Positions 32,301-51,187 of a stretch of DNA of 64,000 bases are shown here, piece by piece. A program made the position numbers and the translations under genes. Within the stretch, counting starts at the first letter, position 1. Each line of letters starts with the position of its first letter. Source of the stretch: Spongilla lacustris (lineage: Eukaryota; Porifera; Demospongiae; Spongillida; Spongillidae); the NCBI GenBank assembly GCA_949361645.1, contig OX442432.1, forward strand, positions 7,038,118 to 7,102,117. The letters run 5' to 3'. Under the pieces are notes generated by a model, which did not search any database, was not told where the DNA came from, and was given only the letters and a program-made list of their open reading frames with translations.

Positions 32301-35300
32301 TTTATGTTAGGGTACGTGTATGCTAGTGTGTGCTGTATGCATCATACACACAGCACATCCAATGTGCATACAAGTGGGTGCACACCAATTAGTGCTCCAC
32401 TTAAGGGCCACTAAAGGGTTAACCTCTTTCTTATATATCTGGGATCTCTTCTGTGTTCCTGCATCTTTGATTGTCCTCTCCTCCCCATCACTCTCATCAC
32501 CACCCCCATCATCCATGGCTCCCCTAGGCACAGGCTTCAGGTCATGATCCAGCTCCTTGGCTTTATGAAGCACACTAATGGCTTCGAGAGCAGCAGCCTT
32601 TTCTGCCCACTGTTTGGTAGGCATGGCTGGTCCCTATGGAGGGAGGGAGGGAGGGAGGGAGGGAGGGAGGGAGGGAGGGAGGGAGGGAGGGAGGGAGGGA
32701 GGGAGGGAGGGAGGGAGGGAGGGAGGGAGGGAGGGAGGGAGGGAGGGAGGGAGGGAGGGAGGGAGGGAGGGAGGGAGGGAGGGAGGGAGGGAGGGAGGGA
32801 GGGAGGGAGGGAGGGAGGGAGGGAGGGAGGGAGGGAGGGAGGGAGGGAGGGAGGGAGGGAGGGAGGGAGGGAGGGAGGGAGGGAGGGAGGGAGGGAGGGA
32901 GGGAGGGAGGGAGGGAGGGAGGGAGGGAGGGAGGGAGGGAGGGAGGGAGGGAGGGAGGGAGGGAGGGAGGGAGGGAGGGAGGGAGGGAGGGAGGGAGGGA
33001 GGGAGGGAGGGAGGGAGGGAGGGAGGGAGGGAGGGAGGGAGGGAGGGAGGGAGGGAGGGAGGGAGGGAGGGAGGGAGGGAGGGAGGGAGGGAGGGAGGGA
33101 GGGAGGGAGGGAGGGAGACAAAAAAAATGAGAAGATTGCCCATTGGTGGATATATGTAGCCTGACCTTAATGATCCTATTACTGATAGGTGAGTTGAAAG
33201 GAAGCCTCAGGTAGCAAGTGAACCAAGGGTCCTTGTGTGCTCCAGTAAGAGCATTATGGCTACCTGACTTGCACTCCACAGAGATGAAGATAGGAGATGG
33301 GCTGGTATACCTATCTGCAGGTAGCTTCTGACAGTACCTGTACAGAGAGATACACACGATGGAGGTATGTAAACAGGCCTGGGCACCCACCACGCTTACT
33401 TGTGGATCATAGAACGGCTTGATGATAGTGTGGCTCTGATGTCACTTTCCTTCCCAAAGGGCTCGTAGGGTGGGGCCAGACGTTCCATCTCTGCCTCCTC
33501 TTCCTCCTCATCTGGCACTGTCCTTTCATGACAGAGGATGTTTAGCTCTTCCTCCAAGAGACAGTAGTCTCTGATCATGTCCTTCTGAGCGGCTGCGTGA
33601 GCCTCATCCATCAGCAGATAGAACACTGACCCCTTTGCCCGAGCTCGACCCTTGGACTGTATGTATGAGCGGAAGTTGGGCGGCAGGTCAAAACGGCACA
33701 CCATGTTGCACTTGGGGACGTCGAGCCCCTCCTCGACCACACTGGTGGCTATCAACAGGTTAATCTTCTCACTGCGAAACTGCTGCAGCATCTGGTTCTG
33801 CTTATTGTGGCTCATGCGTGCCTCCTTCCTCAGATAGGTGTCCCCCGAGGTGAGGCCTGCACTGTGCCCCACCAGGTAGTCACACCTGATGTGCCTCAGG
33901 TCAGGGTCCTCTTTGCTACGCCTCTTAATCACCTCTGCTAGCAGTTTGGCTGTTGTGCGACGCTCAACGAACACAATACCATGTAGCCTTCTGGAAGGTC
34001 TGCTCCTACTGGCTACACCCCCTCCTCCTCCTCCTCCGTTAACTGCATTTGAGTTAGGAGAATCTTCACTTCCCTCCTCACTGGCCACGCCTCCCCCTCC
34101 TCCCCCTCCTCCCTCAGATGCACTACTGCAGACAGTGTCGCCATCAGAAAATATACCCCTCACAACTGCACTGTCACCCAACTCTAGAAGAAGCCTCTCG
34201 ACTTTACGTGTGACAGGTGTACGGTTGCCATAAGGAAGCAGCAACCCTTTGCTCTCCTGCTCAAAGATGCGAAGATGGGTGACTGCAAGGCGGAGGAGAG
34301 CTTTGTCCCAGCTACTGTCATCATTCTTCATCTTGGTCTCCTTCAGTTCTTCCACGGCAGTCTCAGCAAATAAATGTGCACACCATAGGCCGAGGTTGTC
34401 CAGAATGTGTAAACAGTCATCTAGATGATTCTTCACCACCTTGTAGGTACGAGACTTCATGTCGTCTTGCCTAAACTTGGCAAGGAAATCCAAAGGCTCC
34501 TTAATGGTACACTTCAGACTTAACTGTTGATCACATTCTAATGCTCGATAGTCAAGGTACTTGATCTCTGGTGTGGCTGCATAGCGAGACACCTCTGCCA
34601 GGTCGCCAGCGGTCTGGGCACGGCTGTGCAAGGTCTCCTCCAGAGCTCGAATGCTCTTCTCCAGCTGGCCTGGCTTGCACTTGCTGGGTAGGATGGAAGC
34701 AGACAACCCCAGCACACGCGGCCAGTCCTGCTTTTGGAACGCGTCAAATATCGTCATTATCTCCACGTAGCTGTCCTTCTTGACGGCATGATGACATTCA
34801 TCCAATATAAGCAGGTTGATATTCTTCAAAGCAATAAAGCGACGTTGAAGAAGTTTGAGAAGGATCTGCTTTGTCATCACCAGGATATTGCAGTTTTCGA
34901 ACTCATCGTTCCAGCGACTCTGTTCCCAGCTGTCGACATTCATATCTCCAGTAAACTCCTTTACCTCGAGGTGTGTGTGTTGCCGTATGTACTGCGCCTG
35001 CTGTTTAACAAGGGGGACTGTCGAACAGTAAGCGTAAAGCGAATACACGTTCGGTGAGCCTTACCTGTGGGCACCAGGAAGAACGTTCTCTTTGCTCCAT
35101 CTCTGTTATAGCTGCCGACCACCTCGTGGGAATACTCCTTGATCAACATTACGGCGATAAAGGTTTTCCCTGCGCCTGTGCCAAGTGCAACTATAGTGTT
35201 GGCATCTATGGCCGCGTCCAGCAGGTCTAATTGGTAAGGACGGGCGCCTTCGCCGCCTTGCTTCTTTCGATTTCGGGCACTTCTTTCTGACCTGCTTGCC

Positions 35301-35302
35301 AT
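29391..35302 (-). CDS. DICER1: Dicer ribonuclease
   Basis: Dicer cuts double-stranded RNA and pre-miRNA in RNA interference. Nine exons (35302-35065, 35017-33400, 33337-33166, 32633-32424, 32200-32024, 31961-29943, 29889-29715, 29664-29589, 29532-29391) give 1608 residues. In order: helicase with motif [11 protein letters not shown], the DECH box [10 protein letters not shown] and helicase C-terminal [11 protein letters not shown]; dimerisation domain [11 protein letters not shown]; platform/PAZ region with [16 protein letters not shown]; RNase IIIa [13 protein letters not shown] and [11 protein letters not shown]; RNase IIIb [13 protein letters not shown] and [16 protein letters not shown]; and a short C-terminal double-stranded-RNA-binding-like end ([17 protein letters not shown]). 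All acidic catalytic residues are present. A glycine/serine-rich insert interrupts the helicase. Intron 3 holds a long GGGA microsatellite. Confidence 0.95.
32636..33117. repeat. (GGGA)n microsatellite, about 120 units, in Dicer intron
   Basis: About 480 bp of uninterrupted GGGA (TCCC on the transcribed strand) in intron 3 of Dicer. On the sense strand it forms a very long pyrimidine tract ending directly at the CCATAG acceptor of exon 4. Confidence 0.97.
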
Positions 35303-35477
35303 TTTAGGGTTCCCAAATTCCCTATACAACCAATTTATATAAACCTGTACCCCTTAACAGAAGAGATACAGTTTATAAGCTGTTCTACTACATGTATGCG
35401 ATGAAAGCCCCCAGAGAATAAACACCGCCCACGCACTGCAAATTATAAACTGTAATATAAGATTTATAAACTTATAA
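35303..35477. promoter_or_regulatory. Bidirectional promoter of Dicer and ALKBH6
   Basis: The Dicer start (35302, minus) and the ALKBH6 start (35478, plus) are 175 bp apart and divergent. The interval is AT-rich with TTATATAAA and TTTATAAA-like segments on both sides. Confidence 0.55.
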
Positions 35478-36713
<1,236 letters not shown>

Positions 36714-36841
36714 CAGCTTTCAAGATGCAGTACCGTATATTTGTAAGCTTTTCAGCCCCGTGCGTTACATGTACATTGATCTATTATAACTACAGTAGTT
36801 ATAATTAAAAGGTTGTTAAAAAATTTTTTGTACACGCCGTC

Positions 36842-39800
36842 ATGCCGACAGTGTGCTCGAACTGCGGGGGTACTGACATCGAACACGACCACGCCAGAGG
36901 GGACTCCGTCTGCACCACCTGCGGGTCTGTACTGGAAGATAGCATTATAGTATCGGAGGTGTCCTTCCAGGAACAAAGTAGTGGTGCTTCGTCTGTTGTC
37001 GGTCAGTTCGTTTCCTCCGAAGGTACGTGGGAAGAAGAACTTCCTTGCGACAAAATGAGGCATGAGGAAGGAGTGTTCTTTCAGGAGGGAGCTTCCGTTC
37101 CGGATCTTCGCTACAGGGGTCCAGTCTGCACCATGGTTTGGGGAAGGACTCGCGCGAAGTCACTTTGCAGCAAGGTTTGCCGAGGAGTAGCCTCTACGGC
37201 TTTTGTTTGGGCGCTAATCGAACTGCCATCCCTCTCGTCCCCACGTGTCGGGCAGCCAAGCGGAGGCTGCAAGCTCTCGGCAGTATGCTCAAACTAGGGC
37301 AGTACTGCATCGATACGGCCTTCAATTTTTTCAAGCTTGCCCTCCAGCAAAATCTGACCAGAGGACGAAAATCGAGCGTGGTAGACACGGCGTGTCTCTA
37401 CCTGGTTTGCAGGAGCGAAGGGACTCCACGTATCCTATATCTATCCACGGAGCGCGAAAGATTTTTAGCGCGGGAGAGTTTGTTATGGCTGTGTATTTTC
37501 ATTTTGACTCGCTACCGTCAGATCTTCTGTTGGATTTTAGCGACGTCCTGCAGGTGAGCGGCGTGCAGCAGTGGGAGGGAAGGATTATTTATGGAGGGAA
37601 GGGGTCATGTGTGTGTGTGTGTGCTGCGTTTCTACCTCTCAGATCAACGTGTATGCTCTTGGGAGGGCTTATCTGAAGCTGGCAGACAAGCTACACATAA
37701 ACCCTCCAGCCATTGGTAAGAGTTCTGATAGTTGTGAGGTTGCCCCATCTTGGCATGACCCTCCCTCCCTTGTGAACTGCTCCCTCCTCAACTTCCCTTC
37801 CCTCCCTCCTCCATACCCATCTGTCCTTCCCTCCTGAACTGTCCTTCCCTCTACCCATCTGTCCTTCCCTCTACCCATCTGTCCTTCCCTCCCTCCTCCC
37901 TACCAGATCCATGTCTGTACATCCATCGGTTTGCCCACAAGCTTGAGCTGGGAAAGGCCACACATGAAGTATCCATGACAGCCATGAGGCTTGTTGCAAG
38001 GATGAAGAGAGATTGGATCCATCATGGCAGAAGGCCTGCTGGTCTGTGTGGAGCAGGTATGCCATATAAGGCCTGCTGGTCTGTGTGGGGCAGGTATGTT
38101 TTTCTGCTCTCACATCCTTGGGACAATAGGCTTTTTCATATGGTGCCGAAGGTGCCTCATTTGCAAAGCAGACTGGGGACCAGTGACATCAATTTTATGA
38201 CTGCTCGACTGCAGCGTGGGATTAAATTTTAGCACCCACGAGTGCTGCACAGGTGTAATTTGACACTGGACTCAGAGTCCTGGGTGGAAAGTAGGGGTCA
38301 GGAGTGCACTGATGTGTGCAGCTGATGTGTGCTGCGTAGCAAGCTTAAGTCTTTGACCGTGATTCAGCACAAGCTCATTTGAATTGATCCAGGATGTCCT
38401 AATATTCATGTGATGAAAATACCGATCAGTGACAATTGTAACGGTCGGACATTTGTCTGGCAAACAGGTCAAATGTCTAGTCTAACATTAACCTGACAGA
38501 ATGTCTGGGGGTCTGGGGGCATTCTTCCCTTCTTTAATATTCGTGTATGTGTGCACCAGTAGTATTATTATTGTATACACAAACTAAGTAACCACACCTA
38601 CTTTTTATGTGTGCAGCTGCAAGCTATTTATACCAATCGTACTCCGATTTGTTAGGACCGATAGGTTTTCTCTGACCAAAGTATGATTTGAATTGGAATC
38701 ATACTTCGATGGACTATCGAAATGGAGAGCAATCGTACTCCACTTCCAATACTGTACATATGTCCTGCCATGTCCCGACAAAATTATAGTCTGCTCTGCA
38801 TGATGCTGCTACTTCATTGGTTAGTAACATATTACCTCACCAGCCCAAAAGTGCCATGATGTTTGAATTTAAAATTGCCAGTTTGAGTGTATTGGTTAAT
38901 GGTAAGTAGATTAATTTCACTCAAATTAAATCAAAGTTAGAAATTGGCCTGGATCTTGATACTGCTCATACCAAATCCCCTCCCTCCCCTCCTCCCCCTC
39001 CCAGCTCTACTTGTGGCTGCTCGTATGCATAACTTTAACAGAACTGTGAAGGATGTTGCCAAGGTGGTGAGGCTATCAGAAGGAACAATTCGTAAGAGGT
39101 AAGCACCTGCACTATCCCCTACACCCCTCCCCCTGGCACTGTCCCCTACACCCCTCCCCTGGCACTGTCCCCTACACCCCTCCCCCTGGCACTGTCCCTA
39201 CACCCCTCCCCCTGGCACTGTCACTACACCCCTCCCCCTGGCACTGTCACTACACCCCTCCCCCTGGCACTGTCCCTACACCCTCCCCCTGGCACTGTCC
39301 CCTACACCCCTCCCCCTGGCACTGTCCCTACACCCCTCCCCCTGGCACTGTCCCTACACCCCTCCCCCTGGCACTGTCCCTACACCCCTCCCCCTGGCAC
39401 TGTCCCCTACACCCCTCCCCCTGGCACTGTCCCTACACCCCTCCCCCTGGCACTGTCCCTACACCCCTCCCCCTGGCACTGTCCCCTACACCCTCCCCCT
39501 AGCACTGTCCCCTACACCCCTCCCCCTGGCACTGTCCCTACACCCCTCCCCTGGCACTGTCCCCTACACCCCTCCCCCTGGCACTATCCCCTACACCCCT
39601 CCCCCTGGCACTGTCCCTTACACCCCCTCCCCCTGGCACTGTCCCTACATCCCTCCCCCTGGCACTGTCCTTACACCCCTCCCCCTGGCACTGTCACTAC
39701 ACCCCTCCCCCTGGCACTGTCCCTACACCCCTCCCCTGGCACTGTCCCCTACACCCCTCCCCCTGGCACTATCCCCTACACCCCTCCCCCTGGCACTGTC

Positions 39801-42402
39801 CCTTACACCCCCTCCCCCTGGCACTGTCCCTACATCCCTCCCCCTGGCACTGTCCCTACATCCCTCCCCCTGGCACTGTCCCTACACCCCTCCCCCTGGC
39901 ACTGTCCCTACACCCCTCCCCCTGGCACTGTCCCTACACCCCTCCCCCTGGCACTGTCCCTACACCCCTCCCCCTGGCACTGTCCCCTACACCTCCTCCC
40001 CCTGGCAATGTCCCCCTTACACCTCCTCCCACTACTCAGGTTGGGTGACTTCAGGGACACACCTTCTAGCAGTCTGACGATTGAAGAGTTCTTGAAGATA
40101 GACTTGGACCAGGAACATGACCCGCCGTGCTTCCTGGAGTCAAAAAGAAGGAAACTGAAACAGGTCTGGGGACTACACATGGCAAAAGCAATAGGTATAG
40201 GGACAAGCATTGCTCCTTTCCAGGATGTGGCAGATGGTCCAGAAGCAGTGTCACCAGAGTCAGAAGAGGCTGCTAAAGAGGGCAGTGCTAGGGGTGGTGC
40301 TGCAAGTACTAAGGAAGGGGAGGAGGAGGAGGAGGAGGGAGGAAGAGGGTTTGGAGGCATACAGATGAGATCTGTGAGGGACATCATTGCCAAAGCTCGC
40401 GCAGATGAAGACTTCTTCACTGCCTCCACAATGGTGGGGTTGTCTAACCGGATTGAAGATCTGGTTAAACTGGTTGATGGTGAAGACGAGGAAGATGGTA
40501 TACTTTTTCTCTCACTCCCTGTCACACTTCCTCAATTCTTGCATATTCTTTCCCTTCCTCCCCATCTCCTCCCCCACTTCCTCTGACCCTTCTCCCCATC
40601 TCCCCCACTTCCTCTGACCCTCCTCCCCATCTCCTCCCCCACTTCCTCTGACCCTCCTCCCCCACTTCCTCTGACCCTCCTCCCATCTCCCCCACTTCCT
40701 CTGACCCTCCTCCCCCACTTCCTCTGACCCTCCTCCCCATCTCCCCCACTTCCTCTGACCCTCCTCCCCATCTCCTCCCCCACGTCCTCTGACCCTCCTC
40801 CCCACTTCCTCTGACCCTCCTCCCCATCTCCTCCCCCACGTCCTCTGACCCTCCTCCCCATCTCCCCCGCTTCCTCTGACCCTTCTCCCCATCTCCTCTG
40901 ACCCTCCCCTCCACTCCTCCCCATCCCTCCTTTTTGGTTACACTGTTCTGTCACTTCTACGTAGCTTCACACACAGAGGGAGAGCTGTTGGACCTTGCAG
41001 GAATTAGTGACACTGAAATTGATAGCGTGCGTTACTGTGCATATGTACTATGTAATGTGTTTACATTATGTATTTATATAGGTGGACATTTACTTTTTAT
41101 AAGTGGACATGTGCATGTGGTGGTGCATATTGTGTGCATGTGCATCTGTGCATGTGGAGTGTCCACCTCCTCCCCATCCCCAGATGATCCTCACTGACGA
41201 GGAGTCACGCATCAAGTCACAGCTCTGGTTTGCAGAAAATGGAGACTTCCTGAAGCAACAGGAAGGTAAACAACACCTCTAGTCCCCAGTCTGCAACACC
41301 TCTAGTCCCCACTAGTCTGCAACACCTCTAGTCCCCAGTCTGCAACACCTCTAGTCCTCACTAGTCTGCAACACCTCTAGTCCCCACTAGTCTGCAACAC
41401 CCCTAGTCCCATATAAGTGTGTTTTATTCCAGAGCGCAGGCAAAGCCAGGCTGCACTGAAGGAACAGGGGGAGAAGACCAAGAAGGTGAGTGACATCTCT
41501 TTATCCAGTTTAACAGGCCTGGGGACTTGGTACCCACCAGCGGAAGCCAAGGAAGGCCAGAGTGCAGTACAACACTCCCGCCAATTCTGCGGGGGAAGCC
41601 ATTGAGAGGATGCTGGTGGAGAAGAAGATATCGAGCAAGATCAACTATGACATCCTCAAAGACCTGGACCGTGTATCACATGAGGGGGGAGGGTTCTCGC
41701 AGGGTCCCCCCAAGGACCAGACCTTGGGATTTGGCCTGGGCACCCCTCAACAGATATCATCACCAATCACTGTTGACAGAACCCCACCTTTGGTCAGTGG
41801 GCGTATACCTTCAGTGGCATCCAGGAAGAGACCACTCTCCTCCCTTGGTCCAGAGTTTGGTATGACGCCGCAGAGGTGAGGCCCCAGTGGAACTCCCCCC
41901 CTCCCCCCCCCCTCCCTTCCCTAACTAGCATTGTTGTTCAGGTTACCACAGCTTAGTCCAGTGCCCCCCTCGCCCATAGCACAAGTGATGGTATGTTTTC
42001 TGCGACCAGCTGAGTCACGTTTATAGCCTTCTGTGTTGTGATATAGGAGGCAACTGATGCTTCTGAAGATGCCCCAACAGAGGTTGGCATAGCCACCCCT
42101 TTAGAGAAGGATGACACACTGGTGGTAGAGAGCGGGCCAGTTGTGTACTCAGATGAGGAGGAGGAAGGGTTAAATGAGGAAGGGTTAAATGACGACGAGA
42201 TGAAGGAACTTGCTTATGAGGGGGATCCCCTGTTACACAGTGATTATGAGGAAGGTGAGTGAGGGGTAGGAGGGAGGGGTAGGAGGGAAGGGTAGGAGGG
42301 AGGGGTAGGAGGGAAGGGTAGGAGGGAGGGGTAGGAGGGAAGGGTAGGAGGAGGGTATGAAGGAATATGATGTTCCTATCCACAGGTGGAGATGAATGGT
42401 GA
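36842..42402 (+). CDS. BRF1: BRF1, TFIIIB subunit for RNA polymerase III
   Basis: BRF1 bridges TFIIIC, TBP and RNA polymerase III at tRNA and 5S-type genes. Sixteen exons give 665 residues. The N-terminus has a zinc ribbon ([12 protein letters not shown] then [10 protein letters not shown]). Two cyclin folds follow, with [55 protein letters not shown] and [19 protein letters not shown]. The BRF1 homology region is seen in [20 protein letters not shown]. Downstream are [31 protein letters not shown] and an acidic C-terminus ending GGDEW. Exon 8 ends at 40163; the next 60 bp (40164-40223) have splice signals but are also open in frame and could be retained. The gene converges on KPTN with 93 bp between stop codons. 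Confidence 0.94.
38057..39004. other. BRF1 intron 6, unique sequence
   Basis: A 948-bp intron without tandem repeats. It contains a short partial duplication of the exon 6 end (GCCTGCTGGTCTGTGTGG at about 38034 and 38072) and no other feature I can support. Confidence 0.55.
39103..40025. repeat. About 26-bp tandem repeat in BRF1 intron 7
   Basis: About 35 copies of a unit containing ACACCCCTCCCCCTGGCACT with small length variants, ending about 15 bp before the exon 8 acceptor. Further C-rich repeats fill intron 9 (40560-40925, CCTCCCCCACTTCCTCTGAC) and intron 11 (41275-41405, GCAACACCTCTAGTCCCCA). Confidence 0.95.
42258..42358. repeat. Short GA-rich repeat in last BRF1 intron
   Basis: About seven copies of GGGTAGGAGGGA(G/A)G between exons 15 and 16. 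Confidence 0.85.
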
Positions 42403-42495
42403 AGCTAAAAATGACCTTTTTTTGTGTTATGTTTGTTGTGAGATTATTCATAATGCAACCATCAATATATATAATCACGTGATGGGGGTGACACA

Positions 42496-43211
42496 TCACG
42501 CTGAGTCAACAGCCTCCTCACTGAAGTGAGCTTCAAGTCTACTAATGCACAGCTTGGCAGCTGCGTCTAAGTCATGCTGCAGAGGGGAGGGGGAGGAGGG
42601 GGTGCACACGCTACATGTAGAGGTCAGTTATCAAAGCAAGACACCCCCTGACCTGCAGTATGTGGATACCTCCCATTGTCACGACGACCATTTCCGAAAG
42701 GCCATCGCCTGTCAGGTCACCGTACCACAAGCAGTGGATAGGGTGAGCAAAACTGCGTTGCCACAGCAACTGAAATGTCAATGTATCCATGGCTACGGTG
42801 GGAGTGAAGGCGTTAAGCACATTACATGTACAGGCACTATAGGCCTGGGGACTACCTGTGACAGCTGCTTGGTACACCAGCAGCTCCTGCAAATGCCAAC
42901 AACAAGGTTATGCACGTTGCAGGGGGCCAAAGGGGGGCGTGTGCTACCTTGCCATACGTCCCCAGCACTAGCTCATTGCTTCCATCCCAGTTCACATCAG
43001 CCACAGTTGCACATACCACACTGTCATATAGGTGCGAGTTGGGCAGAGTTGTGTAGCGGGAAAAGCCATCTTGGAAAACGTCGCTGTGGAGGTTGAGGGA
43101 TGGGCATTTTCAACTGGGTGCCCAGTCTCAAAATCTTCAAAGTGCGGACCCACATGAAGACAATGGCTGGTTCCACTGCCGAAGTCACAAGAAGGTGAAC
43201 AGCATCTAAAA

Positions 43212-43254
<43 letters not shown>

Positions 43255-44982
43255 GTGTGCAGGGGGGTTGTACAACACGCCTCCTTTGGGCCCTGCCTGT
43301 GACCTCACGTGATTTGGCTTCTGCTGTGGGTGCACTGGTGAAGAGCTTCACAGATGTGATGGGTCCATCCAGCATCTTGGTGCTCCAGCTGCTAGTCACC
43401 TCTTCAGTGTAGTCGAGTGCATGATTTCATATGATGTCATGTCCAAAGCCTGCCAGCTCCACCCCTCTCCACTTTATTACCCACAGACCTCCACCACCCC
43501 ACCCCTCTTCCCCCTCCCTTTGTTCACCTGAAGGGAGGCTGACCAGAGCACACTTGACAAACCCGCTCTGGCAGCCAACAGCCGTCCTACGCAGCAGACC
43601 TTCCACCTGCATGTCTATGTTCGTAGCTGTGCTGGGCAATCCATGGAGCTCTGGGAACCAGTCTGCTGATGACACCTCCTTGTAGCACACCTAATGAGGG
43701 AGGGAGGTAGGGAGGGGGAGAGGAGGGAGGTAGGGAGGGAGAGGGAGAGGAGGGAGGGAGAGGGAGAGAGGAGGGAGAACACACATGTGCCCCGAACATG
43801 AACATCATGTGCCCCAAACATGCAGCTAACTAACATCATCATCTGTTGTCTCTCTGAACATGTGAACACACAGGTCATCACCAGAGAGAAGGAACACAGC
43901 TTCCCAGCGCTGGTCAACTAGGATCCTAGGGCAGTGGAATATGGGCACTTAGGAGGAGGGGCCTATGCTGCACAGGGGAGGAGGGGCCCTATGCTGCACT
44001 GGGGAGGAGGGGCCTATGCTGCACTGGGGAGGAGGGGCCCTATGCTGCACTGGGGAGGAGGGGCCTATGCTGCACTGGGGAGGAGGGGCCCTATGCTGCA
44101 CTGGGGAGGAGGGGCCATATGCTGCACTGGGGAGGAGGGGCCTATGCTGCACTGGGGAGGAGGGGCCCTATGCTGCACTGGGGAGGAGGGGCCTATGCTG
44201 CACTGGGGAGGAGGGGCCCTATGCTGCACTGGGGAGGAGGGGCCCTATGCTGCACTGGGGAGGAGGGGCCCTATGCTGCACTGGGGAGGAGGGGCCCTAT
44301 GCTGCACTGGGGAGGAGGGGCCCTATGCTGCACTGGGGAGGAGGGATTCTGCTACACTTACTGTGTGTGGAGAAGCTGAAAAGGGGTGAACGAGAGGTTG
44401 ATAGTTTGCCAGTCATCTAAGGGCAGGACACCATATGAGATTCTTCTAGGCCACACCCATGTGATCCATATAGCTTACCAATGATGTTATCCCACTTGAA
44501 TCCAGAAGAAAAGCGATTACTATGAATACCATATATATTGAAGAATCCCTTGGGTTCATTGTTTCGCTGTGTGAATGTGTGTGTGTATGTGTGCAATGTG
44601 TCACAAGAGCTATACCCAACCACACATGGGACAGTTAGACTCACTTTAATCAGCGTAATTCCTACGACAACACTGAATGGTTCCTTCGTCACAATATCCA
44701 TCGATACAATCTCTGCATCACCTGACGAGAGCGGGACAGAACAGCAGGATGTGGCGTCCAAAAGCTATGATGCTCCTTACTTGGAATGTAGCTAAAATTT
44801 ACCGAATTGGAAGTTGGCCTCAGCGCTCCCCTCTGAAACTCTACACACTGTGGCGATTTTTCTCCCCTTACATGGGAAACCACCACTCTGTTCATATCTT
44901 TAGTCTTGAGGGTCGCTAACCCATATACGTTGCTTTGTCCGCTTAGTGGTATGAAATAGACTTCGTGGAAATTTACTGCCAT
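42496..44982 (-). CDS. KPTN: Kaptin, KICSTOR complex subunit
   Basis: In vertebrates KPTN, with ITFG2, C12orf66 and SZT2, forms KICSTOR, which tethers GATOR1 to lysosomes and restrains mTORC1. Eleven exons (44982-44781, 44721-44645, 44566-44479, 43917-43835, 43690-43528, 43401-43309, 43205-43154, 43083-42948, 42886-42856, 42792-42653, 42576-42496) give 381 residues. Kaptin-type segments in order: SGQSNVYGLA, VNFSYIPSDAEIVSMDI, FSVVVGITLIK, WEAVFLLSGDD, TAVGCQSGFVKCALV, MLDGPITSVKLF, HLYDSVVCATVADVNWDGS, and the FG-GAP-like end LLWQRSFAHPIHC, GDLTGDGLSEMVVVT, GGIHILQ. The length is slightly below the human 436. It is divergent from SEC23 across 243 bp. Confidence 0.9.
43690..43785. repeat. GGGAGG-rich repeat in KPTN intron 4
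   Basis: A degenerate GGGAGGTAGGGAGGGAGAGG array that forms the pyrimidine tract of the exon 5 acceptor on the coding strand. A (GT)n run of about 36 bp lies in intron 6 at 43214-43252. Confidence 0.85.
43962..44346. repeat. About 26-bp tandem repeat in KPTN intron 3
   Basis: About fifteen copies of a unit containing CTATGCTGCACTGGGGAGGA with GGGGC or GGGGCC variants. The plus-strand open frames across it have no other support. Confidence 0.95.
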
Positions 44983-51098
<6,116 letters not shown>

Positions 51099-51187
51099 GC
51101 GGCCATAACTGCAGGGGACATAGTGTTTTAGCGAATCATTTGTATTAATTTTGTGTTATTATTATGATTCATTTGAAGATGGCTTAG

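Noticed and set aside
32537..33393. Long open frames reading GREGGREG or PPSLPPSL
   Set aside because: They are translations of the GGGA microsatellite in a Dicer intron; all six frames are open because the unit contains no stop.
37023..37135. BRF1 exon 1 continuing in the open frame past 37022
   Set aside because: The continuation has no similarity to BRF1, while splicing 37022 to 37085 and 37174 to 37256 restores the family sequence [18 protein letters not shown].
43934..44420. Plus-strand open frames with MLHWGGGA-type repeats
   Set aside because: They come from the 26-bp array in KPTN intron 3 and oppose the direction of the supported gene.
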